Shown in pieces: positions 28,222 through 37,922 of a DNA stretch of 64,000 bases. The notes under the pieces were generated by a model, which did no database searches, was not told the DNA's origin, and worked only from the letters and a program-made list of their open reading frames with translations. The stretch covers positions 372,001 through 436,000 of the forward strand of contig JAPDNP010000003.1 in assembly GCA_025989215.1 (NCBI GenBank), read 5' to 3'. The translations under genes and the position numbers were made by a program. Each line of letters begins with the position of its first letter. Within the stretch, counting starts at the first letter, position 1. Source of the stretch: Neisseriaceae bacterium JH1-16 (GTDB lineage: Bacteria > Pseudomonadota > Gammaproteobacteria > Burkholderiales > Chromobacteriaceae).

Positions 28222-28558
28222 GTTCGGACGGCTTTCTCTGGATTGATAGCGGTAAATGCAACGATTGTAGCGTCAAGCTGCGCCGAACGAAAACGCCGTG
28301 CCGCATCGCGCACCGCCAACTAAAATGTCATTAAAATATAACGGCATGCGACCTGCGTACGGCAGACCGCCCGCCGCTGTCAAGCCGCGCCACGCATCTG
28401 TCGTATTCCACCGACACCCTGGCCGGTGAGAAACGAGGCCAGAGGTTGGCCTGCCAGAACAGCCGCGTTAAGCTGCGCGCTCCGGAGGCTCTTGCGCACC
28501 GCAGCACTTCCGCTGCCCCAGGGCCTTCCAAACCAACCAAGAAACCAAATCGATTTTC
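28222..28558 (+). promoter_or_regulatory. Upstream region and long leader of kup
   Basis: 337 nt without a gene. The proS-proximal 100 nt is AT-richer. TATAAC at 28337-28342 could be a -10 for kup, which would leave a GC-rich leader of about 210 nt containing complementary GGCC-rich segments. No known riboswitch was recognised. Confidence 0.35.
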
Positions 28559-30430
28559 ATGAGCCATTCTGCATCCGGCAAGCCCGCCATGGCGGGCATC
28601 ACGCTGGCCGCCCTCGGCGTGGTGTACGGCGATATCGGCACCAGCCCGCTCTACACGTTGAAGACCTGCTTCTCCGCCGAGCACCTGCCCATCACCCAGG
28701 GCAATATCCTCGGCATCCTGTCGCTGATCTTCTGGTCCATCATGCTGGTGGTCACGCTCAAGTACGTCACCTTCATCCTGAGGGCCGACAACAAGGGCGA
28801 AGGCGGCATCATGGTGCTGATGGGGCTGGCTCGGCGTCTGGTCGAGGGCCAGGTGCGCTGGCGCATCGTGCTGTACGGCCTGTTCGGCGCCGCGCTGTTC
28901 TACGGCGATGCGATCATCACCCCGGCGATGTCGGTGCTATCCGCCGCCGAAGGCCTGGAGGTGATCAGCCCCAGCCTCCAGCCGTACGTGTTGCCGATGT
29001 CGGTGGCGGTGCTGGCCGGGCTGTTCCTGATCCAGCGCCACGGCACCGATACGGTCGGCAAGCTGTTCGGCCCGGTGATGCTGATCTGGTTCTTCGTCCT
29101 CGGCGTGCTCGGTGCAATCAACATCGTCAAGGAGCCGCAGGTGATCGCCGCGATCAACCCGTGGCACGCGCTGGCCTTCCTGCTCCACCACGGCTGGGGC
29201 TCGTTCCTGGTGCTCGGCGCGGTAGTGCTGGCGCTGACCGGCGCCGAGGCGCTGTACGCCGACATGGGCCACTTCGGCCGCAAGCCGATCCAGATCGCCT
29301 GGTTCAGCGTGGTGCTGCCGGGCCTGGTGCTGAACTACTTCGGCCAGGGCGCGCTGCTGCTGAACGACCCGAAGACCATCGAGAACCCATTCTTCTATCT
29401 GGCGCCGCAATGGGCGGTGCTGCCGCTGATCATCCTCGCGACGCTCGCGACCGTGATTGCGTCGCAGGCGGTGATCTCGGGGGCCTACTCGCTGACCCGC
29501 TCGGCAATCCAACTAGGCTACTGCCCGCGGATGAAGATCACCCATACCTCGGCGCGCGAGATCGGCCAGATCTACCTGCCGTTCGTGAACTGGGCGCTGC
29601 TGGTCGCGGTGATGGTGGTGGTGCTGACCTTCCGCTCGTCGGACAACCTGGCGGCGGCGTACGGCATCGCGGTGACCGGCACGATGGCGATCACCTCGAT
29701 CCTGTTCTACGTGGTGGCGCGCCACGAGTGGAAGTGGTCGCTGCCGGTGGCAGGCGGGCTCACCGGCCTGTTCCTCGCCTTCGACCTGACGTTCTTTTCG
29801 GCCAACCTGCTCAAGGTCACCCACGGCGGCTGGCTGCCGCTGGCGATCGGCGTGGTGATCTTCACCCTGCTCTCCACCTGGAAGCGCGGCCGTGAGCTGC
29901 TGTTCGAGCGCATTCAGGAGCACGCGCTGCCGATCGACAGCTTCGTCGAGAACATCGAAGCGTACCCGCCGACCCGCGTCGAGGGCACTGCGGTGTTCCT
30001 GACCGGCACCACCCACGGCGTGCCGCACGCGCTATTGCACAACCTCAAGCACAACAAGGTGCTGCACGAGCGGGTGGTGTTCCTGACGGTACGCACCGAG
30101 GACATGTCCTACGTCGACGATGCCGACCGGGTGCAGGTGGAACAGCTGTCGCCGAGCTTCTGGCGCGTGATCGCCCGCTACGGCTTCATGGAGTCGCCGG
30201 ACCAGCAGGACATCCTGCAGCACTGCGAGAAGGCCGGCCTGAGCCTGGAGCTGATGGAGACCTCGTTCTTCCTGTCGCGCGAGACGCTGATCTCGACCGC
30301 GCGGCCGGGCATGGCGCGCTGGCGCGAGAAGCTGTTCGTGTGGATGAGCAAGAACGCACTGCGCGCCACCGACTTCTTCCAGATCCCGACCAACCGCGCG
30401 GTGGAACTGGGCGCCCAGGTCGAACTGTAA
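28559..30430 (+). CDS. kup: Low-affinity potassium transporter Kup
   Basis: 623 aa. ALGVVYGDIGTSPLYTLK near the N-terminus, about twelve helices to residue 430 with GAEALYADMGHFGR and LVLNYFGQGALLL, and a cytoplasmic C-terminal domain of about 190 residues. It is a proton-coupled K+ importer of the KUP/HAK/KT family. Standalone gene with its own terminator. Confidence 0.95.
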   Translation: MSHSASGKPAMAGITLAALGVVYGDIGTSPLYTLKTCFSAEHLPITQGNILGILSLIFWSIMLVVTLKYVTFILRADNKGEGGIMVLMGLARRLVEGQVRWRIVLYGLFGAALFYGDAIITPAMSVLSAAEGLEVISPSLQPYVLPMSVAVLAGLFLIQRHGTDTVGKLFGPVMLIWFFVLGVLGAINIVKEPQVIAAINPWHALAFLLHHGWGSFLVLGAVVLALTGAEALYADMGHFGRKPIQIAWFSVVLPGLVLNYFGQGALLLNDPKTIENPFFYLAPQWAVLPLIILATLATVIASQAVISGAYSLTRSAIQLGYCPRMKITHTSAREIGQIYLPFVNWALLVAVMVVVLTFRSSDNLAAAYGIAVTGTMAITSILFYVVARHEWKWSLPVAGGLTGLFLAFDLTFFSANLLKVTHGGWLPLAIGVVIFTLLSTWKRGRELLFERIQEHALPIDSFVENIEAYPPTRVEGTAVFLTGTTHGVPHALLHNLKHNKVLHERVVFLTVRTEDMSYVDDADRVQVEQLSPSFWRVIARYGFMESPDQQDILQHCEKAGLSLELMETSFFLSRETLISTARPGMARWREKLFVWMSKNALRATDFFQIPTNRAVELGAQVEL

Positions 30431-30451
30431 GCGTCCGTCCGCTCGGCACAA

Positions 30452-30478
30452 GGGCCGCCCCACGGGGCGGCCCTTTTT
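30452..30478 (+). terminator. Terminator of kup
   Basis: GGGCCGCCCC/GGGGCGGCCC stem followed by TTTTT, 22 nt after the kup stop. Confidence 0.9.
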
Positions 30479-30488
30479 GCATCCGGCG

Positions 30489-30508
30489 TTCGGCCAACGT
30501 TGGCCGAA
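30489..30508. repeat. Perfect 20-bp palindrome of two TTGGCCGAA words
   Basis: TTCGGCCAACGTTGGCCGAA is two head-to-head copies of the 9-mer that is greatly over-represented in the window. It lies 11 nt beyond the kup terminator, outside any gene. Confidence 0.9.
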
Positions 30509-30521
30509 TGGTTGCCTCTAA

Positions 30522-30716
30522 AACCTATTCAGCATCTGTCGCCAGCGGCCCTCGGTGGGGTAAAGCGCCGCACTGACCGGCATGGGGCGGTGCGCATGGG
30601 GCCTGCCGATCCCTGAACACGGAGTACGTATCCACGCGACGCCTAGCGATGGACTCGCACGCCGAGCGCATCAACGCTGATCAGGGCCGCGCAGCAAGAG
30701 GATGAACCGGTCTTCA
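30522..30716. repeat. Degenerate copy of the intergenic inverted-repeat element
   Basis: Begins AACCTATTCAGC, ends GATGAACCGGTCTTCAG, and contains GAACACGGAGTACG and TCGCACGCCGA, words also found in the element at 53454-53629. The right end runs into the stop codon of the GNAT-AmpD gene (30714-30716), as other copies do with their neighbours. Similarity is patchy, so this is tentative. Confidence 0.45.
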
Positions 30717-31712
30717 GCCCGGCAGGCCGGTCGCCGCCCTGACCCGCGCCCAGTCGAAGAACGCGCCCGGATCGGTCTTGCGCCCCGGCGCGATGTCCTC
30801 GTGCCCGACCAGCGCGGTCAGCGGCAAGGCATCGCGCAGCGCAGCGCACAGCCCGATCAGGCTGCGGTACTGCGCCGCGGTGAACGGCTCGAAGTCGCAG
30901 CCCTCCAGCTCGACGCCGATCGAGAAGTCGTTGCAGCGCTCGCGTCCGGCGTAGTGCGACACCCCGGCGTGCCAGGCGCGTTCGAACACCGACACGAACT
31001 GCACCAGCTCGCCGTCGCGGCGGATCAGGAAATGCGACGATACCCGCAGCGGCGCGATGGAGGCGAAGAACGGGCTGGCGGTCGGGTCGATGCGGTTGGT
31101 GAACAGCCGCTCGATCGCATCGCCGCCGTATTCGAACGGCGGCAGGCTGATGTTGTGCACCACCAGCAGACTGGGCAGCTCGCCGCCGGGGCGCGCATCG
31201 GCATTGGGCGAGACGCGCTGGGTGGCGCCGCCGAGGCGGCCGTCGGCGCCCAGCGCCAGCCGGTGAGCGAAGCGCACCAGCGCCAAGCCGTCCGGGGAAA
31301 AGCCGCGGCGCTGTTCGACCAGGCCCACGCCTCGATACAGCGCGCAGGCGGCCCGATTCCGCAGCGCGGCGTCGACGGTCAGCCGCGGCTCGCGCGCCAG
31401 CAGGTAGGCGAGCAGGCGCCGCCCCCAGCCCTGCTGCTGCCGCGCCGGGTCGACCGCCACCCGGTCGAGATGCAGGCTGCCGTCGGCCTGGCGCGCCGTC
31501 ACCACCAGCCCGACCAGCGTCGCGCCGTCGAAGGCGCCCAGCACCTGCTGTTCGGCGGTACGCCCGATGTCGGCGATCTCCTGCCACAGGCACGGCAGCG
31601 CCGGATAGTCGAGCCAGCCGATCTCCTGCTGCGTCGCCGCCTCCTCCAGCACGAACGCGGCGAGCAGCTCGGCGGGGGCTGCCAGCGGACGGATCACGGC
31701 GGCGTCGCTCAT
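30714..31712 (-). CDS. GNAT acetyltransferase-AmpD amidase fusion
   Basis: 332 aa. Residues 5-150 are a GNAT domain (acetyl-CoA loop in RVAVDPARQQQGWGRRLLAY, then NRAACALYRGVGL). Residues 155-332 are a full AmpD: SPNADARPGGELPSLLVVHN, HFLIRRDGELVQFV, ERCNDFSIGVELEG, and VGHEDIAPGRKTDPG, giving the zinc ligands His, His and Asp. AmpD trims the stem peptide from anhydro-muropeptides in the cytoplasm. The linker is short and both domains look complete. Its start overlaps the truncated haemoglobin stop (ATGA). Confidence 0.88.
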   Translation of the reverse strand: MSDAAVIRPLAAPAELLAAFVLEEAATQQEIGWLDYPALPCLWQEIADIGRTAEQQVLGAFDGATLVGLVVTARQADGSLHLDRVAVDPARQQQGWGRRLLAYLLAREPRLTVDAALRNRAACALYRGVGLVEQRRGFSPDGLALVRFAHRLALGADGRLGGATQRVSPNADARPGGELPSLLVVHNISLPPFEYGGDAIERLFTNRIDPTASPFFASIAPLRVSSHFLIRRDGELVQFVSVFERAWHAGVSHYAGRERCNDFSIGVELEGCDFEPFTAAQYRSLIGLCAALRDALPLTALVGHEDIAPGRKTDPGAFFDWARVRAATGLPG

Positions 31713-32143
31713 GCGCCCTCCCCGGCCGCGTGGGCGGCGCGCACCTCGGCACGGCGCGCCGCGCGCTCTTCGGCGTCGAACTGCGCCAGATACAGCAGCG
31801 AGCGGCCGATGCGCTCGGCACGCTCCAGCCAGCCCAGCAGCAACTCGTCCGATAGCGGCTCTTCGGCCAACGTGGCACGGAACAGGCTCAGCCAGTCGGC
31901 CAACAGCGCCGGGGTGACGCCGACCTCCATATGGGTGCGGCCGACCGCCAGTTCCTCGTCGCGGTAGCGCGCGCCGCCGAGCGTGGTCCACCAGAAGTGG
32001 GTCAGCTTCGCCTCGTGCTCCGTCCAGTTGCTGACGCGGTCGAACGGCGCGGCCAGTGTCGGATGGACGCGCACCCGGCGGTAAAATCGCGCCACCACCG
32101 CGGCGATCCGCTCGCGGCCGATCTCATCGGCGATCGGTGTCAT
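31709..32143 (-). CDS. Group III truncated haemoglobin
   Basis: 144 aa. IAAVVARFYRRVRVHPTLAAPF, then WTEHEAKLTHFWWTTLGG and HMEVGVTPALLADWLSLF fit group III (Ctb-like) truncated haemoglobins, which bind O2 or NO at heme. GGAGG 5-6 nt before the ATG at 32143 fixes the start; a longer in-frame reading is rejected. Promoter-like TATTAT lies just upstream. Translationally coupled to the GNAT-AmpD gene, for which no functional reason is evident. Confidence 0.83.
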   Translation of the reverse strand: MTPIADEIGRERIAAVVARFYRRVRVHPTLAAPFDRVSNWTEHEAKLTHFWWTTLGGARYRDEELAVGRTHMEVGVTPALLADWLSLFRATLAEEPLSDELLLGWLERAERIGRSLLYLAQFDAEERAARRAEVRAAHAAGEGA

Positions 32144-32325
32144 CGTTCCTCCACAAGAGCTATCACATAATAAGGGGCGCCCCCAAGCTTGCGCGGTCGG
32201 GGACAAGCCGGCTTTCGCGATTGTAGCGCGGCCCCGTCGTTCGACGCGCGCTTGAGCGCGATCAGGGTCGGACAGCCGGATTTGCGTCAGACTGACGCGA
32301 TGTTTTTTTGCTTCAGGAGTTCATC

Positions 32326-32853
32326 ATGATCAGCCTAGACTCGCTGGGCAGCGCACCGGGCCCGTCGTTCGACGCGCCGCTCGAGATGCTGCTGGCCTGC
32401 CACGACAAGATCCGGCGTTTCTGCGACCAGCTCGAGGCACTGCCCGAGCACATCGGCCAGCACGGCGTCGACAGCGCCGCCGGCCATACCATCGACGGGG
32501 TGGTTCGCTACTTCGACCAGGCCGGGCCACAGCACCATACCGACGAGGAAGAGGAGCTCTTCCCCATCCTGCTCGAACGGGTGCCCGAGGCGGCGCCGCG
32601 GCTCGAGCAGCTGACCGGCGAGCACGGCTTTCTGCACTCGCGCTGGAACGCGATCCGCGACGACCTGATGGCGCTGAAGGACGGCGACATCACCGCGATC
32701 AGCGCCACCGAGATCGGCGAGTTCGTGCGCTTGTATCGCGAGCATGCCGAGATCGAGGAAGCATGGCTGCTGCCCACCGCGGCGCGCACGCTGAGCGCCG
32801 ACGAGCAGCGCATCGCCGGACAGCGGATGGCGGCGCGCCGGCAAACGGCCTGA
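32326..32853 (+). CDS. Hemerythrin (HHE) domain protein
   Basis: 175 aa. HDKIRRFCDQL, YFDQAGPQHHTDEEEELFPIL, LTGEHGFLHSRW and YREHAEIEEAWLLP give the His/Glu pattern of an HHE di-iron fold. CAGGAG about 8 nt before ATG 32326 sets the start. It diverges from the truncated haemoglobin gene across 182 nt; both could respond to oxygen or nitric oxide. It is a different subfamily from the hemerythrin at 2591-3007. Confidence 0.85.
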   Translation: MISLDSLGSAPGPSFDAPLEMLLACHDKIRRFCDQLEALPEHIGQHGVDSAAGHTIDGVVRYFDQAGPQHHTDEEEELFPILLERVPEAAPRLEQLTGEHGFLHSRWNAIRDDLMALKDGDITAISATEIGEFVRLYREHAEIEEAWLLPTAARTLSADEQRIAGQRMAARRQTA

Positions 32854-32957
32854 CCGAACCCTGATGCTCATGACGGGGCGGCCGATTCGGTCGCCCCGTT
32901 CATCTTGGCGTCATGCCGGAGTACACTGCGGCTTTTCGCCAGTCCGGTTCGGCCAAC

Positions 32958-33974
32958 ATGCTCCTCACTCTGGGCACCCTTCTCCTGATGCTGGTGGTGA
33001 TCCTGATCGCCGCCGAAGTTTTCACCAATGCGCTCGAACATCTCGGGCAGAAGCTGCAGATCTCCGAAGGCGTCACCGGCTCGCTGTTCGCCGCGGTCGG
33101 CACCGCGATGCCCGAAACGCTGGTGCCGGTGCTGGCGATCATGGGCGGCACCGCCGACAGCGCGGTCAACCAGGAAATCGGCGTCGGCGCCATCCTCGGC
33201 GCGCCGCTGATGCTGTCGACGCTGTCGGTCTGTCTGATGGGACTGTCGGTGTGGCGCGCACGCGGCGCGCGCGGTGCGATCCGCCCCGAGGCCGGCGGCC
33301 TGAAGCGCGACCTGCAGTTCTTCCTCGGCGGCTACACACTGGCCGCGCTGGCGATGTTCTTCCCGCAGAGCGGCCCGTTCGAATTCCTGCGCGGCGTGAT
33401 CAGCGTGGCGCTGGTGATGCTGTACTTCGTCTACGTGATGGTGACACTGCGCGCCTCGGGCGAGCTGGTCGAGCAGGGCCACGGCACCGAGGCGGGTAAG
33501 CCGATGTTCCTGGAGAAACTGGGCCTGTCGGTGAACTGGACCACCATCCTGGCCCAGCTGGCGCTGGGCGTGGCGCTGCTGGTCGGTGGCGCCAAGGGCT
33601 TCATCGCCGGCGTCGAGGACGCCTCGGTGCTGCTGCACATCTCGCCGCTGCTGCTGTCGCTGATGATCATCCCGATCGCCACCGAGCTGCCGGAGAAGGT
33701 CAATTCCATCCTGTGGGTGCGCAAGGGCAAGGACACGCTGGCGCTGGGCAATATCACCGGCGCGATGGTGTTCCAGGGCACGCTGCTGCCGGCGATCGGC
33801 ATCGCGCTGACGCCGTGGATGCCGCGCACCGAGGTGCTGGCCGGGCTGGCGATCACGCTGATCGCGGCGATCTGGCTGCGCGTGGCCGCCCAGCGCGGCA
33901 TCCGCGTCTGGCAGCTGGGCGTCAACGGCGCGCTGTACGCGCTGTATCTGTATATCGGGCTGTCGGCGCACTGA
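32958..33974 (+). CDS. Sodium/calcium exchanger family membrane protein
   Basis: 338 aa from MLLTLGTLLL. About ten helices. Both alpha-repeats are visible: SLFAAVGTAMPETLVPVLAI and LMIIPIATELPEKVNSILW, the G/A-T-x-x-PE motifs of the CaCA superfamily, so it should be a cation/proton or cation/Na+ antiporter. A start at 32913 adds 15 residues; the shorter one places the first helix at the N-terminus. A TTCGGCCAA word sits immediately before the ATG. Confidence 0.85.
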   Translation: MLLTLGTLLLMLVVILIAAEVFTNALEHLGQKLQISEGVTGSLFAAVGTAMPETLVPVLAIMGGTADSAVNQEIGVGAILGAPLMLSTLSVCLMGLSVWRARGARGAIRPEAGGLKRDLQFFLGGYTLAALAMFFPQSGPFEFLRGVISVALVMLYFVYVMVTLRASGELVEQGHGTEAGKPMFLEKLGLSVNWTTILAQLALGVALLVGGAKGFIAGVEDASVLLHISPLLLSLMIIPIATELPEKVNSILWVRKGKDTLALGNITGAMVFQGTLLPAIGIALTPWMPRTEVLAGLAITLIAAIWLRVAAQRGIRVWQLGVNGALYALYLYIGLSAH

Positions 33975-34040
33975 GCGGCTAACAAAACCCGCCCGACATT
34001 GCCGTACGACTGGCGTGCGGCCGGGCGTTGTCAGCCCGCC

Positions 34041-34376
34041 CTAAGCCTGGCCGTCCGCCGTACCGCTCACCCCGGTGCCAACCACAAAGCGCACATAGAA
34101 CAGGTCGAGCCGCTGTTCGGCCAGGCTGGCCAGCAGCGCGTCGGCCTCGGCGGCGCTGACGACGAACTCCAGCTTCACCGGCAGGTCGCCCTGCAGCTCG
34201 ATGAAGCGCGCCTCGTGCAGCACGCCGTGGCGGCCATAGCCGGCGATGGCCCGGAACGCCGAGCCGCCGCGGATGCCGAGCCGACGCGCCTCGTCGAGCA
34301 GCCACTCGTAGGCGAGCCGGCCGTGGTGGCGACGGTTTTCCGCCACGAAGAAGCGCAGATAGATCGCCTCCTGCAT
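34041..34376 (-). CDS. DUF190 domain protein
   Basis: 111 aa. AIYLRFFVAENRRHHGRLAY and RRLGIRGGSAFRAIAGYGRH GVLHEAR-type sequence define DUF190, a ferredoxin-like fold related to PII-like proteins that is often encoded beside crcB. GAGGAGG lies 7 nt before the ATG. The N-terminal half is overlapped in another frame by the run-on end of the HIT gene. Confidence 0.85.
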   Translation of the reverse strand: MQEAIYLRFFVAENRRHHGRLAYEWLLDEARRLGIRGGSAFRAIAGYGRHGVLHEARFIELQGDLPVKLEFVVSAAEADALLASLAEQRLDLFYVRFVVGTGVSGTADGQA

Positions 34377-34762
34377 AGCCCCCTCCTCAATACGACTGGC
34401 GCGTCGGAATCACCCCGCACCCCGCCGCGCGGCGCGGCCACGTCGCCGAGATAAAGCGGAATCAGGTGCAGGTGCACATGGGCGATGCTCTGGCCGGCCG
34501 CCGCACCGATATTGATACCGATGTTGTAGCCATCCGGCCGGTAGTCGCGCTCGAGCAGCGCGCGGGCCTCGTCGAGCAGGCTCAGCAGCGCCTGCTTCTC
34601 TGCGTCATCGGTATCGAAATAGCTGGCGACGTGGCGGTTCGGGATAATCAGCAAATGGCCCGGCGTGACCGGGTTACGGTCGAAACGCGCGTGCGCGAGG
34701 GCATTGTGCAGTACCGCACCATCCGGATTGCAGAACGGACAGCGCGCGACAGGATCGCTCAT
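34175..34762 (-). CDS. HIT family hydrolase with frameshifted C-terminus
   Basis: 195 aa as it stands. Residues 1-115 are a normal HIT protein: CPFCNPDG, DRNPVTPGHLLIIPNRHVAS and the histidine triad HVHLHLIPLYLGD. After PRGGVRG the frame is lost at the C4 run 34413-34416 (G4 on the coding strand). The other frame continues VIPTRQSY and stops at 34387, the usual end of this family and just before the DUF190 ribosome site. As written, about 70 unrelated residues follow. Nucleoside-phosphate hydrolase activity should survive. Confidence 0.8.
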   Translation of the reverse strand: MSDPVARCPFCNPDGAVLHNALAHARFDRNPVTPGHLLIIPNRHVASYFDTDDAEKQALLSLLDEARALLERDYRPDGYNIGINIGAAAGQSIAHVHLHLIPLYLGDVAAPRGGVRGDSDAPVVLRRGLCRRRSICASSWRKTVATTAGSPTSGCSTRRVGSASAAARRSGPSPAMAATACCTRRASSSCRATCR

Positions 34763-34796
34763 CTCGGGAATCCTCCCTGCGGAGAATGCCGGCGGC

Positions 34797-35186
34797 TCAG
34801 CCGCCGATCAGCTTGCGCACGGTAATGATGCCGAGCGCGGTCATGCTCAGCGAGCCGCCCAGGTGCAGCGCGGCCGCGCCGAGCGCCCACAGATACTGCT
34901 GGCGCCCCAACAGGCTGACCACCTCGGCCGAAAAGGTCGAGAAGGTGGTCAGACCGCCGAGAAAGCCGGTGATCAACAATAAGCGCAGTTCCGGCGGCAG
35001 CGCGCTGTTGTGCTCGAAGAATGCTACCGCGACCCCGACCAGATAGCCGCCAAGCAGATTGGCCGCCAGCGTGCCCAGCGGCACCGTCGGGAACAGCGGG
35101 TTGAACAGCAGACTCAGCCCCCAGCGCAGCCAGGCGCCGAGCGTGGCGCCGACCGCGATGGCGGCGAGGGATAGGGTGGGGCCCAT
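34797..35186 (-). CDS. crcB: Fluoride channel CrcB/Fluc
   Basis: 129 aa, four helices. [13 protein letters not shown], the [14 protein letters not shown] segment with the fluoride-pore Asn, and the [12 protein letters not shown] signature identify CrcB. It exports fluoride as a dimer in the inner membrane. Same direction as HIT and DUF190, 35 nt upstream. TATAGT about 45 nt before the ATG may be its -10; the leader is too short for a fluoride riboswitch. Confidence 0.93.
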   Translation of the reverse strand: MGPTLSLAAIAVGATLGAWLRWGLSLLFNPLFPTVPLGTLAANLLGGYLVGVAVAFFEHNSALPPELRLLLITGFLGGLTTFSTFSAEVVSLLGRQQYLWALGAAALHLGGSLSMTALGIITVRKLIGG

Positions 35187-35263
35187 GGCAGGTCCTCATC
35201 GTCGGCGCCGCGCTCCTGCTGCGACTATAGCAAGGGGGCGCGGCACCACAAGCGGGGGGATCA

Positions 35264-35294
35264 AACAAAACGGGACGGCCACTGCCGTCCCGTT
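35264..35294 (-). terminator. Terminator downstream of tal
   Basis: AACGGGACGGC/GCCGTCCCGTT 11-bp stem with CACT loop; on the minus strand it is followed by TTGTTTG. It ends leftward transcripts from tal after the repeat element. Confidence 0.75.
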
Positions 35295-35315
35295 CGATAT
35301 TCATCTCCGCCGCTT

Positions 35316-35449
35316 AGCACCAGTTCACGGTCTCGCGAGCGAAGGGTCAATGACGCGACACAGCAAAATGGACAGGGAGTCCATGAGCATGTCGAGTAGC
35401 ATTTCAACGCTGGATCACCCGAGCGCAGCAGATCGTGAACGGGTTCTTA
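35316..35449. repeat. Intergenic inverted-repeat element, copy next to tal
   Basis: Left end AGCACCAGTTCACGGTCT and right end AGATCGTGAACGGGTTCT are inverted copies at 15 of 18 positions. The interior (TCGCGAGCGAAGGGTCA, GGACAGGGAGTCC hairpin, GCATTTCAACGC) matches the copy at 39533. The right end includes the first base of the tal stop codon (35447-35449). Confidence 0.85.
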
Positions 35450-36505
35450 CGCGGTCAGCTGCAACAGCGCGTCGAACGCGTCGTCGAACAGCTTCAGGCC
35501 GTCGCGCTGCAACTGTTCGCCGACCGCCACCAGGTCGATACCGGCCTCGGCCACTTCGAGCAGACGCTCCTGCGCCGCTGGCAGATTCTGCCCCAGCGTA
35601 TCAGCGGCCACGCCGTGGTCGCGGAACGCGGCCAGCGTCGCGTCCGGCACGGTGTTGACCGTCTCGTCGCCGATCAGGCTCTCGACGTAGAGCACGTCGG
35701 AGTAGGCCTTGTTCTTGGTGCCGGTCGACGCCCACAGCAGGTATTGCGGACGGGCGCCGACGGCATTCAGCGCAGCGAATTCGCTGCCGTGGAAACGTTG
35801 CTGGTAGCGCCCGTAGGCGGTCTTGGCCAGCGCGATCGCCGCCTTGCCCTGCAGGCCGTCCGGCAGCTGCGGATCGAGCAAGCTGTCGACGCGCGACAGG
35901 AAGAAGCTCGCCACCGCCTTGATGCCGGCGACGTTGTGGCCGGCGGCGTGGCGCGCGGTCAGGCCGGCGATGTAGGCGTCCCACACCGCGTCGACCTGCT
36001 TGAGCGAGAACAACAGCGTGATGTTGACGTTGACGCCCTCGCTGGTGAGCTGGCGGAACGCCTCGATGCCGGCGGCGGTGGCCGGAATCTTCACCATCAG
36101 ATTGGGGCGGGCCACCGCCTGCCACAGCCGACGCGCGGCGGCCAGCGTGCCTTCGGCATCGTTGGCCAGCTGCGGCGACACTTCCAGGCTGACGTAGCCG
36201 TCGTTCAGATCGCTGGCCTGGTAGACCGGCGCCAGCAAGTCGCAGGCGGCCTGCACGTCGGGGATCACCAGCGCCTCGTAGCGCGCTTCGGCCGACAGCG
36301 GCTGCTGTTTCAGCCGGGCCAGGTCGTCACGGTAGCGCGCATCGGTGCTGATCGCCTTGTAGAAGATGGCCGGGTTGGAGGTAACGCCGGCAATGCCGTC
36401 TTCATGGACCAGGCGGGCGAGTTCGCCGCTCTCGATCAGCTCGCGCGACAGATTGTCGAGCCAGACACGTTGGCCGAACGGCCGGATGGCTTGCAGACGG
36501 TTCAT
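35447..36505 (-). CDS. tal: Transaldolase
   Basis: 352 aa from MNRLQAIRPFGQ. WLDNLSRELIESGEL, GVTSNPAIFYKAI near the N-terminus and the Schiff-base Lys in NLMVKIPAT mark the Tal type of about 350 residues found in Betaproteobacteria and Cyanobacteria. It exchanges dihydroxyacetone units in the non-oxidative pentose phosphate pathway. An in-frame extension to 36715 lacks family sequence and is rejected. Monocistronic by layout; a repeat element touches its stop. Confidence 0.93.
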   Translation of the reverse strand: MNRLQAIRPFGQRVWLDNLSRELIESGELARLVHEDGIAGVTSNPAIFYKAISTDARYRDDLARLKQQPLSAEARYEALVIPDVQAACDLLAPVYQASDLNDGYVSLEVSPQLANDAEGTLAAARRLWQAVARPNLMVKIPATAAGIEAFRQLTSEGVNVNITLLFSLKQVDAVWDAYIAGLTARHAAGHNVAGIKAVASFFLSRVDSLLDPQLPDGLQGKAAIALAKTAYGRYQQRFHGSEFAALNAVGARPQYLLWASTGTKNKAYSDVLYVESLIGDETVNTVPDATLAAFRDHGVAADTLGQNLPAAQERLLEVAEAGIDLVAVGEQLQRDGLKLFDDAFDALLQLTA

Positions 36506-36617
36506 GGCGTATTCCAGATTCGGTTGGGGGGCTTGGAGCCTTATCCTAGCGCCGGCGCAGCGCCGCGCCAAGGCATGACCCCGAATGAAACGACCCGGCA
36601 CAGGGCCGGGTCGGGGG

Positions 36618-37916
<1,299 letters not shown>

Positions 37917-37922
37917 AATGAA

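Noticed and set aside
35187-35260. Fluoride riboswitch upstream of crcB
   Set aside because: The leader between the probable -10 and the ATG is only about 40 nt and lacks the conserved GGNGAUGG part of the aptamer.
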